DNA of 64,000 nt from Podocnemis expansa (taxonomy: Eukaryota; Chordata; Testudines; Podocnemididae), in contig ML682008.1 of NCBI GenBank assembly GCA_007922195.1, forward strand, positions 11,000,851 to 11,064,850, given 5' to 3'. Made by a program: the position numbers and the translations under genes. The stretch's first letter is position 1. Each line of letters begins with the position of its first letter. Below, piece by piece: positions 1 to 11,040 of the stretch. A model generated the notes under the pieces. The model was not told where the DNA came from. It saw nothing but the letters and a program-made list of their open reading frames with translations, and did no database searches.

Positions 1-284
1 AAGGATTTCATACCCCAAGCAAACCCAAGGCCCGACAAACTGTAGTGTGTGTTGAGAAGAAGGGGGAGACTGATTAGGGCCACAGTCCTGGTGCCTTCTA
101 TCCTCACTTGGACAGCATCAACATTTAGACTTCTCCAGAATGAAGATTCGGTACTGATGTAAAACCAGAGAATAACAGAATCTAGAAGGATCTTCTTCCT
201 CCTATTTTCCTGTATTTTAGAAGACTTGTTGCCATTTTAAAGAGCTTTTATGTGAAATATACCTTTAGTGACAGAACTGCAAAG
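1..284. other. unassigned noncoding sequence
   Basis: AT-rich sequence with no recognisable gene or repeat. Its last eight bases (277-284, CTGCAAAG) are the left target duplication of the following element. Confidence 0.5.
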
Positions 285-877
285 CAGAGGTTAAAGTAAG
301 GGGGAACACACTGGAACGCAGTTCTGTGGCCCCCTATTTTTAGGTTGGCAGTGTTCCAGGCCCCCTAAAATCAGAGGCAGGCACCAGAATGCTGCGTTCT
401 GGGGCCCTGCTAAAAATAGCACCAGCAGCCAGAACGCAACATTCCGGTGGTGCCACCTTAAGCCCTGTTCCACCTTAAGCCCAGTCAGTAGAGAGCTGCG
501 GCTGGCTGGGAGTTTGTGAATCTCACTCATGCAGGGCAGAGCAGCTTGGGCTGGAAACAGCTTCCAGCCGGGCAGCCTGCAAACAGCCAAGGTAAGGGCT
601 TGGGGCGGGGGGACTGCTGGTATGTGTGTCTGTCTGTCTGGGGGTGGCTTGGTGTGGGTGTGGGTCTGAGGGTGGCTCTGCGTCAGTCTGAGTCTGGGGG
701 TGGCTCTGTGTGGGTGTGGGTGTCTGTGTCTGGGGACAGGTTTGGGGCAGGGGGTAGGTTCTGGGGATGGATACTGGGGGGGCCTACCCATGTCAGAGGG
801 CAGGCCTACCCATGTTGGAGGGGGGCCCACCCATGTGGGAGGATTCCGGAGCCCACCAAATTATACTTTAACCCTGG
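285..877. mobile_element. hAT-type nonautonomous element with G-rich core
   Basis: Seen: the 8-bp direct repeat CTGCAAAG flanks the element exactly at 277-284 and 878-885. The ends are inverted relatives: the left begins CAGAGGTTAAAGTA and the right end read in reverse is CCAGGGTTAAAGTAT. Known: 8-bp duplications and CAG-like termini are typical of hAT transposons. The interior (about 600-830) is a degenerate tandem of CTGTGTGGGTGTGGGTCTG-like units followed by repeated CCCATGT/GGAGG blocks. The open frames here (for example 291-830 minus and 516-1091 plus) are low-complexity products of that repeat and are not called as genes. No transposase is present, so any mobility would need one supplied in trans. 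Confidence 0.75.
600..830. repeat. G-rich degenerate minisatellite inside the hAT element
   Basis: Successive imperfect copies of a unit like GGGGGTGGCTCTGTGTGGG recur roughly every 20-55 bases. The plus strand is strongly G-rich with many GGG runs, so G-quadruplex formation is possible (inference). Confidence 0.6.
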
Positions 878-885
878 CTGCAAAG

Positions 886-1334
886 CAAGAAACTACAACT
901 CCAATCAGTGCTCTCCTCACTGCACTTCCCTTTTCTCATACCAGGTAAAGGTAAACGGTCCTGAACTAGGAAGTGGCTGGGTGCTGTTTAGGAGCAGCAA
1001 TTGCAGGGACATGAGGAGCTGCAGAAAAGCTGAAGCAGTGGCTATGTGGCACACAGAAAGCTGGAGAGAAGCTGAAGTTAGCAAAGGATGAAAAATTGTG
1101 TGTGGAACAGAATACTGAACGTTGTAGCTGGGTACAAGTCTGCACGACACTTATGAAGAAGTAGCAGTGACAGGGCAGGCTACTAGTGCAGAAGGACTGA
1201 GCTTTGCCTGGAAATCTGCAAGCCCCTGTTTGCTTGAGTCGAGAGTGGGTTGTCTTGAACCTCAAGTAACTGGGACTGAAGATCCTTCAAACTGAACTGG
1301 AGCTCCCCAAGGACCGAAACATTTACTACTATCA
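886..1334. other. unassigned noncoding sequence
   Basis: No feature recognised. Short open frames here show no family resemblance. Confidence 0.4.
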
Positions 1335-2028
1335 TTATTTTTTGATCTGTAATTGATTAAGTCTCTACACCTAGCACCAGGAGGCTCAGAGCCCAATCTG
1401 GCCCTGAGCCGCTTACCACAGCCTGGACTAGCCTATGAAATTGATCAGGGTGAGTGGACTGTCTCCCTGGAGGCAAAAATGCTGCCACAAGGGAAACAGC
1501 CCAGTGAGGGAGCCTGGTCAACTTCCCAGACTACTCCGGTGATCCGGAGTAACCCGTGAAATTGACAAGGCCACCCAGCCACCTGCCGGCTGTGGCAAAT
1601 GGCACAGGGTCAGATTGGACTCCAAGTCTCCTGCCACTGCCAGCAAGAGGCTCGAGGCCCAAGCTGGCTCCACGCCCCTTGCTGCAGGCAGGAGGAGCCA
1701 GCTCCCAGGCCCCACTGCCTGTGGCAAGGGGCTCAGTGCCAGATCACACTCACAGCCCCTTGCCTCCAGCTGTGGGAGTGGGCTCCCAGCCCCTTCCAGC
1801 CAGCAGCTGGGGCCAGATCGGGCCTCCAGAATCCCTTGGGGCAGGCCCAAGGTTTCCTGTCCTGTAAAGTCAACTAAAAAACTTAAGTTGACTTGCAGGG
1901 CAGGAATTATTAAGTCAACTTAAGCAAGCACTTAAGTCAACTTAATATATTTCAAATACAGCCCTCGATTTGCTTAAGTCAACTTAAGCCTGGTTAAGTC
2001 AACTTAAGCCTCCAGTGTAGACATAGCC
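1335..2028. mobile_element. palindrome-array MITE with GC-rich inner segment, left end uncertain
   Basis: Seen: 1862-2005 carries at least five copies of TTAAGTCAACTTAA-like palindromes. The right end reads AGTGTAGACATAGCC (2014-2028), the reverse complement of GGCTATGTCTACACT and the same terminus as in the elements at 5926 and 57551. The upstream part (1560-1860) is a GC-rich degenerate tandem of CTGTGGCAAGGGGCTC-like units. A possible left terminus is near 1360 (AAGTCTCTACACCTAG), but it is weak. No transposase is encoded. Superfamily is not assigned because no clear target duplication is visible. Confidence 0.55.
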
Positions 2029-2502
2029 TATGAGTCTATACAATTCTCAATTGCTGAACAAAATTTGTATAAGGTTCTCTATTTTATATGTGCTATATTT
2101 AATTTTACTTTAAAGTAACATTTTGCATTTAAGTTACAGATTCAACTGTCAATTTATAAAAATGCAAAAGGTAAGAATATCTCATGGATGTTAACTTGCC
2201 CACCTACCGTATAACCAGTATACCTTTAGTTGTCCGGCTATCTAATAATGGCAAACATATGGGAATCCTCACTTTAGCATTTACTGGCACTTTTATTGGC
2301 ATACTGTGTTTCAACTCCTGATTCTATGGACTTTTACTCATGCATGTAATCCCTTTCACTCAAATAGTTACAATGAAATCCAAAAGACTACTCATATAAA
2401 GATTCCTTGTGTGAATGAATATCACAGATTCAGGCCCTAGAGCTGTAAACTTAGCACTGCATTCACAAAATGCTTAAACGAAACCAAACTTATTTGCTCA
2501 TA
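2029..2502. other. unassigned AT-rich sequence
   Basis: No gene or repeat recognised. Confidence 0.4.
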
Positions 2503-3262
2503 TTGAATCATAGAATCATAGCATCACAGGGTTGGAAGGGACCTCATAGGTCATCTAGTCCAACCCCCTGCCAGAGGCAGGACCACTCCCACTAAACCAT
2601 CCCAGTCATGGTTTTGTCCAGCCGGGCCTTAAACACCTCCAAAGATGGAGATTCCACCACCTCCCTTGGCAGCTCATTCCAAGGCTTCACCACTCTCCTA
2701 GTAAAAAAGTTTTTTCTAATATCCAGCCTCGACCTCCCTAACCGCAACTTGAAACCATTGCTCCTCGTTCTGTCCTCTGTCACCACCGAGAACAGTTGAG
2801 CTCCATCTTCCCTGGAGCATCCCTTCAAGTAGTTGAAGGTTGCTATCAAATCCCCCCTCAATCTTCTCTTCTGCAGACTAAATAAGCCTAATGCTTTCAG
2901 TCTTTCTTCATAGGGCTTGTGCTCCAGCCCTTTGATCATTTTGGTTGCCCTCCTCTGGACTCTCTCTAATTTGTCCATGTCCTTTTTGTAGTGGGGAGCC
3001 CAAAACTGGACACAGTATTCCAGATGTGGCCTCACTAGTGCAGAATAGAGGGGAATGATCACATCCCCTGATCTACTGGTAATACTTCTTTTGATGCAGC
3101 CCAGTATGCCATTGGCCTTTTTGGCAGCAAGAGCACACTGCTGACTCATATCTAGCTTCCCATCCACCATGACCCCCAGGTCCTTTTCTATACTGCCCCA
3201 GGTCCTTTTCTATACTGCCCCAGGTCCTTTTCTACACTGCCCCAGGTCCTTTTCTACACTAT
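2503..3262 (-). mobile_element. CR1 LINE, 5'-truncated
   Basis: Non-LTR retrotransposon copy on the minus strand. The 3' end is at the left (TCATAGAATCATAGCATCAC, then GGTTGGAAGGGACC), the usual CR1 tail. Minus-strand frame 2592-3170 is open for 192 codons. It encodes the end of the ORF2 protein, downstream of the reverse transcriptase catalytic site: a block like [16 protein letters not shown], then [18 protein letters not shown], then [22 protein letters not shown]. Absence of stops over this stretch suggests a relatively young copy. The body is truncated near 3262, where a short tandem duplication occurs. Confidence 0.92.
3178..3262. repeat. 22-bp tandem repeat at the CR1 truncation point
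   Basis: Four near-identical 22-bp units beginning AGGTCCTTTTCTATACTGCC follow one another. The unit matches the sequence expected at this point of CR1, so it is a local expansion of CR1 sequence. Confidence 0.85.
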
Positions 3263-3600
3263 TGTTTTTAAATGAAGTAGAGAGGAAGACTAAAGGAAAA
3301 AATCCAAATCTTCCATTTTTCCTGGCATGTCCTTCCCAAACCCCCTTTCTTTTTCTCAACCTGATTTTCTTCTCCTAGTCGCTCCTCCTGACTTTACTGT
3401 TAAGATGTCAAGTCTATACTGATTGCAGCAAATTCACCACCATCAGTTCAATCTCTCTGATTCGATTGAGTGGTCCGGGAAGTCCTGCTTAATCAATCTA
3501 GAGTTTGACTCAGCAACTCCACTGCATAAGAAGAGTGGTGCTGAGTCGAAGGTACAGCATTTCCCTTCAGTGCAACACAGTAGAGCCCCAAAAGTAAGTG
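3263..3600. other. unassigned noncoding sequence
   Basis: No gene or repeat recognised. Confidence 0.35.
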
Positions 3601-3764
3601 AAGTCCAGTGGCACTTCTAACAGATTTATTTATTTCATGAGTGTTCATGAGAGAAACTGTCCTTTTGTCAGATTCTATTTTAAAATTTGTTAAATTAATT
3701 TGTTAGTCTTTAAAAGTGCCAGCATTTGTTTTGCTGAACTAGACTAACATGGCTACCCCTTTGG
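3601..3764. repeat. PLE 3'-tail fold-back fragment
   Basis: Left arm (3601-3675) is antisense PLE tail (CCAGTGGCACTTC..., TTTATTTATTTCATGAG). Right arm (3684-3764) is sense tail (TTTGTTAGTCTTTAAAAGTG..., CTAGACTAACATGGCTACCC). Both match the tail of the element at 30.2-32.25 kb. The arms meet near 3680 and could form a hairpin. Confidence 0.75.
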
Positions 3765-4679
3765 AAGAGGTAAGAGGGTGTCAGGAAGTCGAAAGGAGAT
3801 ACACATTTTTTTTTATTTTGCTTGCATATCTCCCTCAGACTGCTACTAAAAATGGCAGCAAGTGTAGCCCAGGCCAGAGGTGTTAAGAAACACTCCCATT
3901 AGCCTATCTACAAGAGGCTGAGTCAGTCCCAGTCAAGACAATCAGAATTCCAATACAGATGGAACACTTCAAATTCATCAGCCCACAGCTATTCAACAGG
4001 AAGCAGAAGTGATGTTGACCCCCAAACAGGTGAGCAGATGGATGTATAGAAGACACTGAGCAACTGTAATCATACTGGAGAATCAACCATCATAGACAGA
4101 GGTACATGAGAGAATCTTTTGTAGACTGCTGACACCTGAGTGCTTGAACACACTTTGAAAGTATTTTTTTTAAACACTTATTTATAAACAAAAATTGAAT
4201 TTGGGAAAACAACCAGTCCTCAGTGAGAGCAAGTCACAGGACATGTTGAAGGTTTGCATTGTTTATTTTTAAGGCATTGGCTCCTAATCTTCTAACCATT
4301 TTACTGGCCAAGTAGTTGAGCAATGTGCTGGGGGATCTCCTTCAGCACTGGAGTAAAGAAGTTCTCCCTCCAGATCATGGCATGAAATTAGAGCTGCTAC
4401 TTCCAACTTCAGAACCAAAATAAGCTCAGTTTTGTCTGCAACTCTTCACTGCAGGAAGGTAGAGGTGGATTAATTTGCCAAGCAGTGCTCTCCTCTTGTC
4501 CTGTGCCTCCCTCCCCATCACTTCCAAATAGTTGCTGCATGTTCGTAAATCTTACAGCATCGTTGGTTTAATATTTTTTCTTTGTATCTCAGAAACCAGC
4601 AAGATAAAAAGTACTTGTTCACTATTTACATTTCCTTTACCTCAGAGAATACTTGAGCATATCAATAACTGCAGTCAAT
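3765..4679. other. unassigned noncoding sequence
   Basis: AT-rich; no gene or repeat family recognised. Confidence 0.35.
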
Positions 4680-4875
4680 AATAATACTTTGCACTTTAAT
4701 AAAGCTTTTTTTAACCTGAGAAATCACAGAGCACCTTACATATTATGTAAGTCCTTACAACACTCACATGAGGTAGGTAAAGAATATATGAATGAATCAA
4801 CTGACCTGGAAATACAAAGACTAAAGTAGAGTATGGTATCTATTTAATATTGCACAGTGACATTGCATTACAGTT
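4680..4875. repeat. ancient dispersed repeat, probable SINE- or LINE-tail type
   Basis: The order TTTGCACTTTAATAAAGC, CACAGAGCACCTTACA, CACTCACATGAGGTAGGTA matches a widespread old amniote repeat pattern (small-intestine-like 'cell counts' of exact family cannot be given from memory). Assignment rests on recalled pattern only. Confidence 0.35.
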
Positions 4876-5925
4876 TAGGACAGGATGTGAAGAAGTCTAA
4901 CACAGTTGTTCTAAAAAATATTAAAAAGTAGAATTTCAGAAAGACAATAAAGGATTCTTATTTTATTAACTAAATTTCTCATGGGAATCAGATTCCATTT
5001 CTCTACTACAGGAAGTCACTTCTAATATGTAGCACTGTAGTGCAAGACTATGGTATTTATTAGAATTCTTGAAGTCCTTGTGAAAACCCATGGGTTATAT
5101 ATTAAAAACTGAAAATAAAAACTGCAAGTAGTATGGCACAAAGTAATCAAAAGACTTGTGAACTGATTCTCTTATTTGCACTAATGTAACTCCATTAACG
5201 TCAGCTCCCACGTACACTGGTCTAAAAGACAAAGTAGAGTTGAGTATAGTTCTAGACTCTAAAGCAGTTATTGCCACAAAATAAATTTTGGATCTTCAGT
5301 ATCACAAAGAAAGAACCATGAAAATTTGAACAAGGACACACATAGATCTGATGACTAACAAACAGGTGGCCGCACAAACCTGCTTCTGTGGGACTTCAGA
5401 GACCAAATACAGTAGCATCCTGGATCCCTTTGCCTTCATCACGCAATGAGAAAATTGCTAGATTACACAGGGGCTTGTTCAAAGAATTATTTTCATAAGT
5501 GTTAATATGATAAGAAACCTAATGTTAATTTGAAAGGAAGGGCCCTTGATTCCATCCACTTTTACAGTGAAATTCTATAAATTTCATGAAAACCACTTTT
5601 TGAAGTGTAAAAATAAAAAGGCATAAGATATGCAATTCATCTGAACTGTCCTTATAAAGAGCATCAACGCAATAAAGACAATGTAAGTAATAATTTTAAA
5701 GAAAATTTATATTGAATATGCCCAGCTCACACTGCCAAGAAATAATTTTCACCCACTGCTGAATATCACCAGGGTAGACTCAGATAAATGTATTCTCTTC
5801 CTGCCTAGACCTGCAACTTAATTTTTCCTGTTTTACTCAGTCTAGCTCTGGGATCTTTCCCAAAGTGCCTCTTTTGAAAAGGAATATTTCAAGGTATTAT
5901 CTTAAATAATAATAAGACTCAGAAG
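4876..5925. other. unassigned AT-rich sequence
   Basis: No coding region or repeat recognised. Confidence 0.35.
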
Positions 5926-6302
5926 GGGTATGTCTACACTGGAGCCTTAGGTTGACTTAACCTTCCTTAAGCTGACCTAAGGAACACTCTGGCCACTTTT
6001 GCAATTTATTAAGTCAACTTAAGGGCTTCTTTAAGTCAACTTAATAACACCACTTGTTAAGGTCGACTTAACGGTAAAGTCTACTTTATTAAGTCAACTT
6101 AAGCCAGTGTGGAGCTGAAGTTGACTTTATTAAGTTGACTTAAGCTAGTGTGTACCAATGTGGATGCGGGCAGTTGGAACTCTGTCAGTTGACTTAATAG
6201 GAGTGTGAATGCTCTAAGTCGACTTAACAAGGTCGACTTTAAGTCAACTTAAAGTCAACCTTGTTAAGTCAACTTACCTGAGCCTCTACTACAGACATAC
6301 CC
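5926..6302. mobile_element. MITE built of TTAAGTCGACTTAA-like palindromes
   Basis: Seen: the element starts GGGTATGTCTACACT (5926-5940) and ends with the near reverse complement ACAGACATACCC (6291-6302). Between them lie about ten copies of a 14-bp palindrome, TTAAGT(C/T)(A/G)ACTTAA, spaced 15-35 bp apart and in places sharing half-sites. No open frame of note and no transposase. The flanks do not show a clean target duplication (AAG/AAAG is possible), so the superfamily is left open. The same architecture recurs at 1862-2028 and 57551-57936. Confidence 0.75.
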
Positions 6303-6735
6303 AAAGATAGTAAAGCTCTTCTCGGTAGCAAGGAGAGGCTAAGTCATTGTATGAGTAGAAAAGAAAGTGCACTGATGACAAAAAAGTGATATGAGACTCA
6401 GGCTGATTAAGTAACAACTCTGAGAGACTCAAGCAAGGCAAAGCTGTGTAGCAGGACAGAGATTAAATGAAATCAAAATGGGGGACAGATGAAAGTAACT
6501 ACAAAATTTGAACACAAAACTAAAACGATTTTTGTGTGGGCATTTTATTGAAGTGCTGAGACTCATCTGGGTTCACTTACTTGCTAAAGAGAACTACACT
6601 TAAACTCCATCCCCTTTATTTCCTTTTGAGTCAGACTTCTTATTTACCTCCACACTCCATAATCTTAGGGTAACTCCTGTCCCTGAACAAAAATATAAAG
6701 TCTTTAGGGAAGAAACATTACCTCAATAATCACAT
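6303..6735. other. unassigned noncoding sequence
   Basis: AT-rich; nothing recognised. Confidence 0.35.
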
Positions 6736-7705
6736 ATTGGGTTGCATTAGTAGGAGCATTGCCAACCAGTCAAGGGAACTGACTATTCCCCTCTGTTTGG
6801 CACTGGTGAGGCTACATTTGGAGTACTGGGTCCAGTTTTGGGCTCCCCACTACAGAAGAGATGTGGGCAAGTTGCAGAGAGTACAGCAGAGCACAATGAA
6901 AAATGATTAGGGCTCTGGAACACGTAACTTACGACAGTGCTCGACAAATCCTGGGTGCCAGCTTGCCATAGAGCCCAGGATTTTGCCTCTGGCACCTAGC
7001 AGGTCCTAGCAGCCAGGGAGGCAAATGCCCCTCATGCCTAAAAAGGAGTCAGTGGTGCTGATATCTTCAGTGCTGACATCTCTCTCGGTTTCCCTTCCTC
7101 CCACCCTGAGCACCACTGAAAGGCTGCCAGCAGTGGCTTTTTTTTCAGTTGCAGGGTGGTGTTTTGCGCACTGCATTTGCCATCAAAAATAGCCAGGGTA
7201 GTGGCTGATTTTTGGCAGGAGGGAGCCCCATCTCTGCCACACACCTAAGGATGCCTCAGTTTGGGGCTGGCTCCTAGGTGTCCGTCAGGTTTGTCAAGGC
7301 CTGGCTTATGAGGAGAGGCTCAGGGAACTAGACTTTATAATCTACAGAAGAAAAGAGTGAAGGGGGATTTGATAGTGACCTTCAACTACCTGAAAGGGGG
7401 ATACAGGGAGGCTGGAACTAGGCTGTTCTCAGTGGTAGCAGAGGACAAAACAAGGAGAAGTGGTCTCAAGTTGTAGTGGGGAAGGTCTAGATTGAATGTT
7501 AGGAAAAATGTTTTCACTAGGAGGATGGTGAAGCACTGGAATGGGTTACCTAGGGAGGTGGTGGAATCTCCATCCTTAGAAGTCTTTAAGGACCAGCTTG
7601 AAAATGTCTTGGCTGGGATGATTTAGTCAGGGTTGGTTCTGCTTTGAGCAGACTTTGGAGTAGATGACCTTCTGAGGTCCTTCCAACCCAGATATTCTGA
7701 TTCTA
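6736..7705 (+). mobile_element. CR1 LINE fragment interrupted by a hAT element
   Basis: Plus-strand CR1 in two pieces, 6736-6934 and 7304-7705. The first piece encodes the segment around [23 protein letters not shown] in decayed form. The second resumes at the CTTATGAGGAGAGGCT block and runs through CTTCAACTACCTGAAAGGGG to the CR1 3' end (GAGGTCCTTCCAACCCAGAT, then ATTCTGATTCTATC). Frameshifts and stops are frequent. The join falls inside the codons of a CR1 motif that is continuous in the other copies here. Confidence 0.9.
6935..7303. mobile_element. hAT-type nonautonomous element nested in CR1
   Basis: Seen: left end CAGTGCTCGACAAATCC, right end GGTTTGTCAAGGCCTG, which are inverted relatives. 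Flanking octamers ACTTACGA (6927-6934) and GCTTATGA (7304-7311) each differ by one base from ACTTATGA, the CR1 sequence expected at the site and seen in the CR1 copy at 25.58 kb. So they are a decayed 8-bp target duplication. No transposase. Confidence 0.75.
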
Positions 7706-9589
7706 TCTGTTTTAGGAGGCATCTAGTGCACATGTGAACACAAAACAAAGAAGCCCCACTCTCCTACTACTTTTCCGATGCTGATTGTCCTTACCACCTC
7801 TGCAACATGTTCATTTTTGTCACTGCCTCTACTGCACCTCTGCTAAGGTCACTGTTCATCTCTTCACACCCTGATTCCCTTCTCTATGGCCTTCTCAAGA
7901 TCCAAGTCCTCAGAATCTACTATGATTTGAAAGCTCACCTTACCCAGATAAGCTGAAGGAGACGTGTGCAGATGCAGGCAAGCCCCTGCTTAAGAGAATT
8001 GAATTTTGTGCTCCCAGAAAAGAGAACCTTTCATTTTAAGACAAAATTTTTTAGCCCCTTTCCTTAAAATAAACCTGGAAAACATAAGCAGCTGTAAAAT
8101 AATCTCCAAGATTCAAAGGAGCAAGCAACTGAGGTCCAGTTCTGAAACCAGAGGCTGGGATGGGACCTAAAGATGCCTCTCTCATGCATACATTTTAATA
8201 TGTAAAATAAGTTAGCTACATGTGGATTGGATGACATCAAAAATAATCATCTCATAACCCTCCTCAAAATCCCCAGGGCAGAACTGTATGAGATTCGCTT
8301 GATCACAGTAGAAAAGAATCAGTTACATTTCTGAGAGGTTTGCAAAAAAATTGTTTCACAACATAACTAAAAATGCAAAAAGCTCTTCTTAAGCCTTTCA
8401 GCCACCTTTGAGCTTGCACTGAGTGGGTGCTGCACACTCAGGCAGAAGCTACATTGCTGACAGCCCCAGCACCTACTAAAGGGGAACTCCTCTTCTTCAT
8501 CCCTTTCTACCAGTGATGCTTGGACACACCTTGTTCTCCACCACTTGCAAGTTGCTCCAGAAGTTGAAAGAGGATGTACACCCAAACTGCAGTTGTTGCA
8601 CTAAGTGGGAGCTCTGCAGCTGCTTTGATCATCGCTCAGCTTGACCTACTGCACCATCTAAGGCAAACTTGCACTCCCACTAGACAACCTAACACCAAAC
8701 AAGGGGAGGCTCAATCCCCCAGTTGACTCCATCAGCTATAGAAAGGAGACTATCAGCAATTTAGGGAGATTCACCCAACTCAAGAAATAAAGAGGGATCC
8801 AATTCCCCAGCCAAACACCATCTCTCCATTTGCCCCACAGCCAGAGGCCTCAGGACAACTTACCAGCCACTCCTGCTGGTCACAGAAACCACAAAACAAC
8901 GGGGCTGCCACCAACACTGCAGTTGTGAAGGATTGCTACTCGGTAGTATAGCCCCCTGAGAAGCTATTTGGCCATGCTCTGCAGGGAAAATATAGTGGAG
9001 AAAGAGGGGAAGGAAGAACTGATGGATCTGGGAGGGTAGTGTTAGAAAGACTGAGGGATTGGGGTGGGGGGGGGATATGAAAGGGAATGACATGTAAGAT
9101 TGTCTGGGTGGAGTATCTCCAGGATCAGTATTTTTTGTCGGGGAATGAACAGATTCATACAATTCAGAGGAGGGGAAGAGCATATCATCAAGGGAATGTC
9201 TCATGTAGCATCAACTCAGGCACAATTATTTTCAAGGAGCGCATTACCATCACCTTTTCTTAAACAATTCCACTGACATCCCACTCACTTTATGAATCAG
9301 TTTGGACAGTGCCCCACCCCACCACCACCACCTACTGCTCCTTACAACTCTGCTTTACGTAGCTCCATCATGAGCTACTGACTATGTCTCTCTCAACACC
9401 CACACAAACACTGTTTATTTTCTGTTGGCCTCTTCTTTATTTCTTCATAGTGTTTGGCCACTGTTGGAGTGAGAGCCTTCTCCTCAGCAGCTCTGGGTGT
9501 TTGAACCAGTCTTCCCCTCTCTCTTTTTTTGTGCTTAGCTTTCATCTAAATATACCTCTAAGCTTTTGCCTATATGTCATAATTTCTCA
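7706..9589. other. unassigned noncoding sequence
   Basis: No gene recognised. A G-run lies at about 9061-9075. The minus frame 8860-9204 is 114 codons long but shows no recognisable domain. Confidence 0.35.
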
Positions 9590-9715
9590 CCATCTGTTAT
9601 ATTTTAACTTTGCGACTGTATACAGTGCCTAAAACAACAGGGTCCTGATCCATGATGAGGGCTCCCAGGTTTTATGGTAATATAAATAATATATAAAATT
9701 ATTATTAAACTCTGT
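9590..9715 (+). repeat. ancient repeat of the 'GTGCCTA...GGGTCCTGATCC' type
   Basis: The order TATACAGTGCCTAAAACAAC, GGGTCCTGATCCATGA, GGGCTCCCAGG, then TAATATAAATAAT matches the copies at 28660 and 48290. A recurring old vertebrate repeat; exact family not named. Confidence 0.5.
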
Positions 9716-10891
9716 AAAACTGTTTGACAGTGTTGTCTTGAAAGTCATTACACAAAATAAACAGACCCTACTGTAATATTTTTAAACAAACAGAAAAAAA
9801 GTCAGCATTTTGGCTATAGGCATCTGTCAGGTATGGAGTAACACCTAACAGGTTCTTCCTTTAATCAGAGCTGCATTGCTGGGGCCATATTGTTCCCTAC
9901 TGCAGCCTGGTTTCATAGATAAATGGGTCAACAGACATTTGGGGCTTGACGGATTATTCCCAACACATCTAGTTCCATCTGCAACAACAAATGGATTAGC
10001 AAGAATTTAAATCATCTCTTTAAGTCAGCTTTATGAAGTCAACAAGTAGATATCCGGTTATTGTTTGAGATCTAAAATAACTGAGCAGCATTATTAAGAA
10101 AACTAAACCTATAATGTAACATTAACTGAAAGTGTTTTTGTAAAGTAGATGTATTTCTCAGTAAGTGTACAGGTCAGACTGAGTGACTGCTAAAAACATA
10201 TTATACACAGATGTTTATACAGCTGAATACAAGGAGAAATAAATGTAGGGAATGCATAATTTGTGCCAGGGCTTGCCATGTGTAAGTCCTGGCACCTCTA
10301 GGCTTGGCAGTTCATACCTCGTCACCTTCAGGCTTCCTGCATTCATTAGTAATGTAAAAAAAAAAAAAAATGCTTGAGCCCCAGAACCTCTTTCATTAAA
10401 AATCAAGCACCAAACATAGGCAATTGCTGAAGGTATAAAGCAAACTGGAAAAAGCTGAAAATATGTCAATTATTGAACTAGATTGTGATAAATGTGAAGA
10501 AAAGCTGCATTAAAGTAAAACTAAACAAAACTAAGGAAAGTATACAAGGAATAAAACGCAACCTGGCGAATGGTCAAATAAAAAAAATGTAAAAGATATT
10601 GCAAAATTACAATATACTTCAGTGACATTACTGAATTAACTGAAACCCCAAAGCAGGAACAAAGATGTAGTAAAAAGGTAGTCAGTGACAGATGTAGTAC
10701 AAAAAGGGAAAATTCTCCTTTCACAGTCTAAACTCAGGGCTGAAATCTACTCCTCTCCTCTCCCTTCCTTGAAGTTCATTCTCCATTACTCCTCCTCTAT
10801 TTGTAATTTACTCTCCTTGCTTTTCTTCTTACTTGTTAAAATGACAGCTATAGTATATGACTCTATCATCAGGTGCTTTTAAAGAATACAA
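9716..10891. other. unassigned AT-rich sequence
   Basis: No coding region or repeat recognised. An A14 run lies near 10357. Confidence 0.35.
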
Positions 10892-11040
10892 GTTCCAAAG
10901 GGGTAACCATGTTAGTCTAGCTCAGCCAAACAAAAAGATCTGTACTTCTCCGTCTTCAAGCAGCTGACAAAGTGATATTTTCTCCCATGAAAGCTCATAC
11001 AATAAATAAATTTGTTAGTCTTTAAAAGTGCCACTACACT
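10892..11040. repeat. PLE 3'-tail fold-back fragment
   Basis: Starts with antisense tail (TTCCAAAGGGGTAACCATGT, TAGTCTAGCTCAGCC). It switches near 10940 to sense tail (AAGTGATATTTTCTCCCATG, AAATTTGTTAGTCTTTAAAA). The two orientations lie head to head. Confidence 0.75.

Noticed and set aside
516..1091. 191-codon plus-strand frame as a gene
   Set aside because: Most of it is the G-rich tandem repeat inside a hAT element and it crosses the element boundary.
5926..6302. Palindrome cluster as a replication origin or operator array
   Set aside because: Defined inverted termini and copies at two other loci indicate a transposable element.
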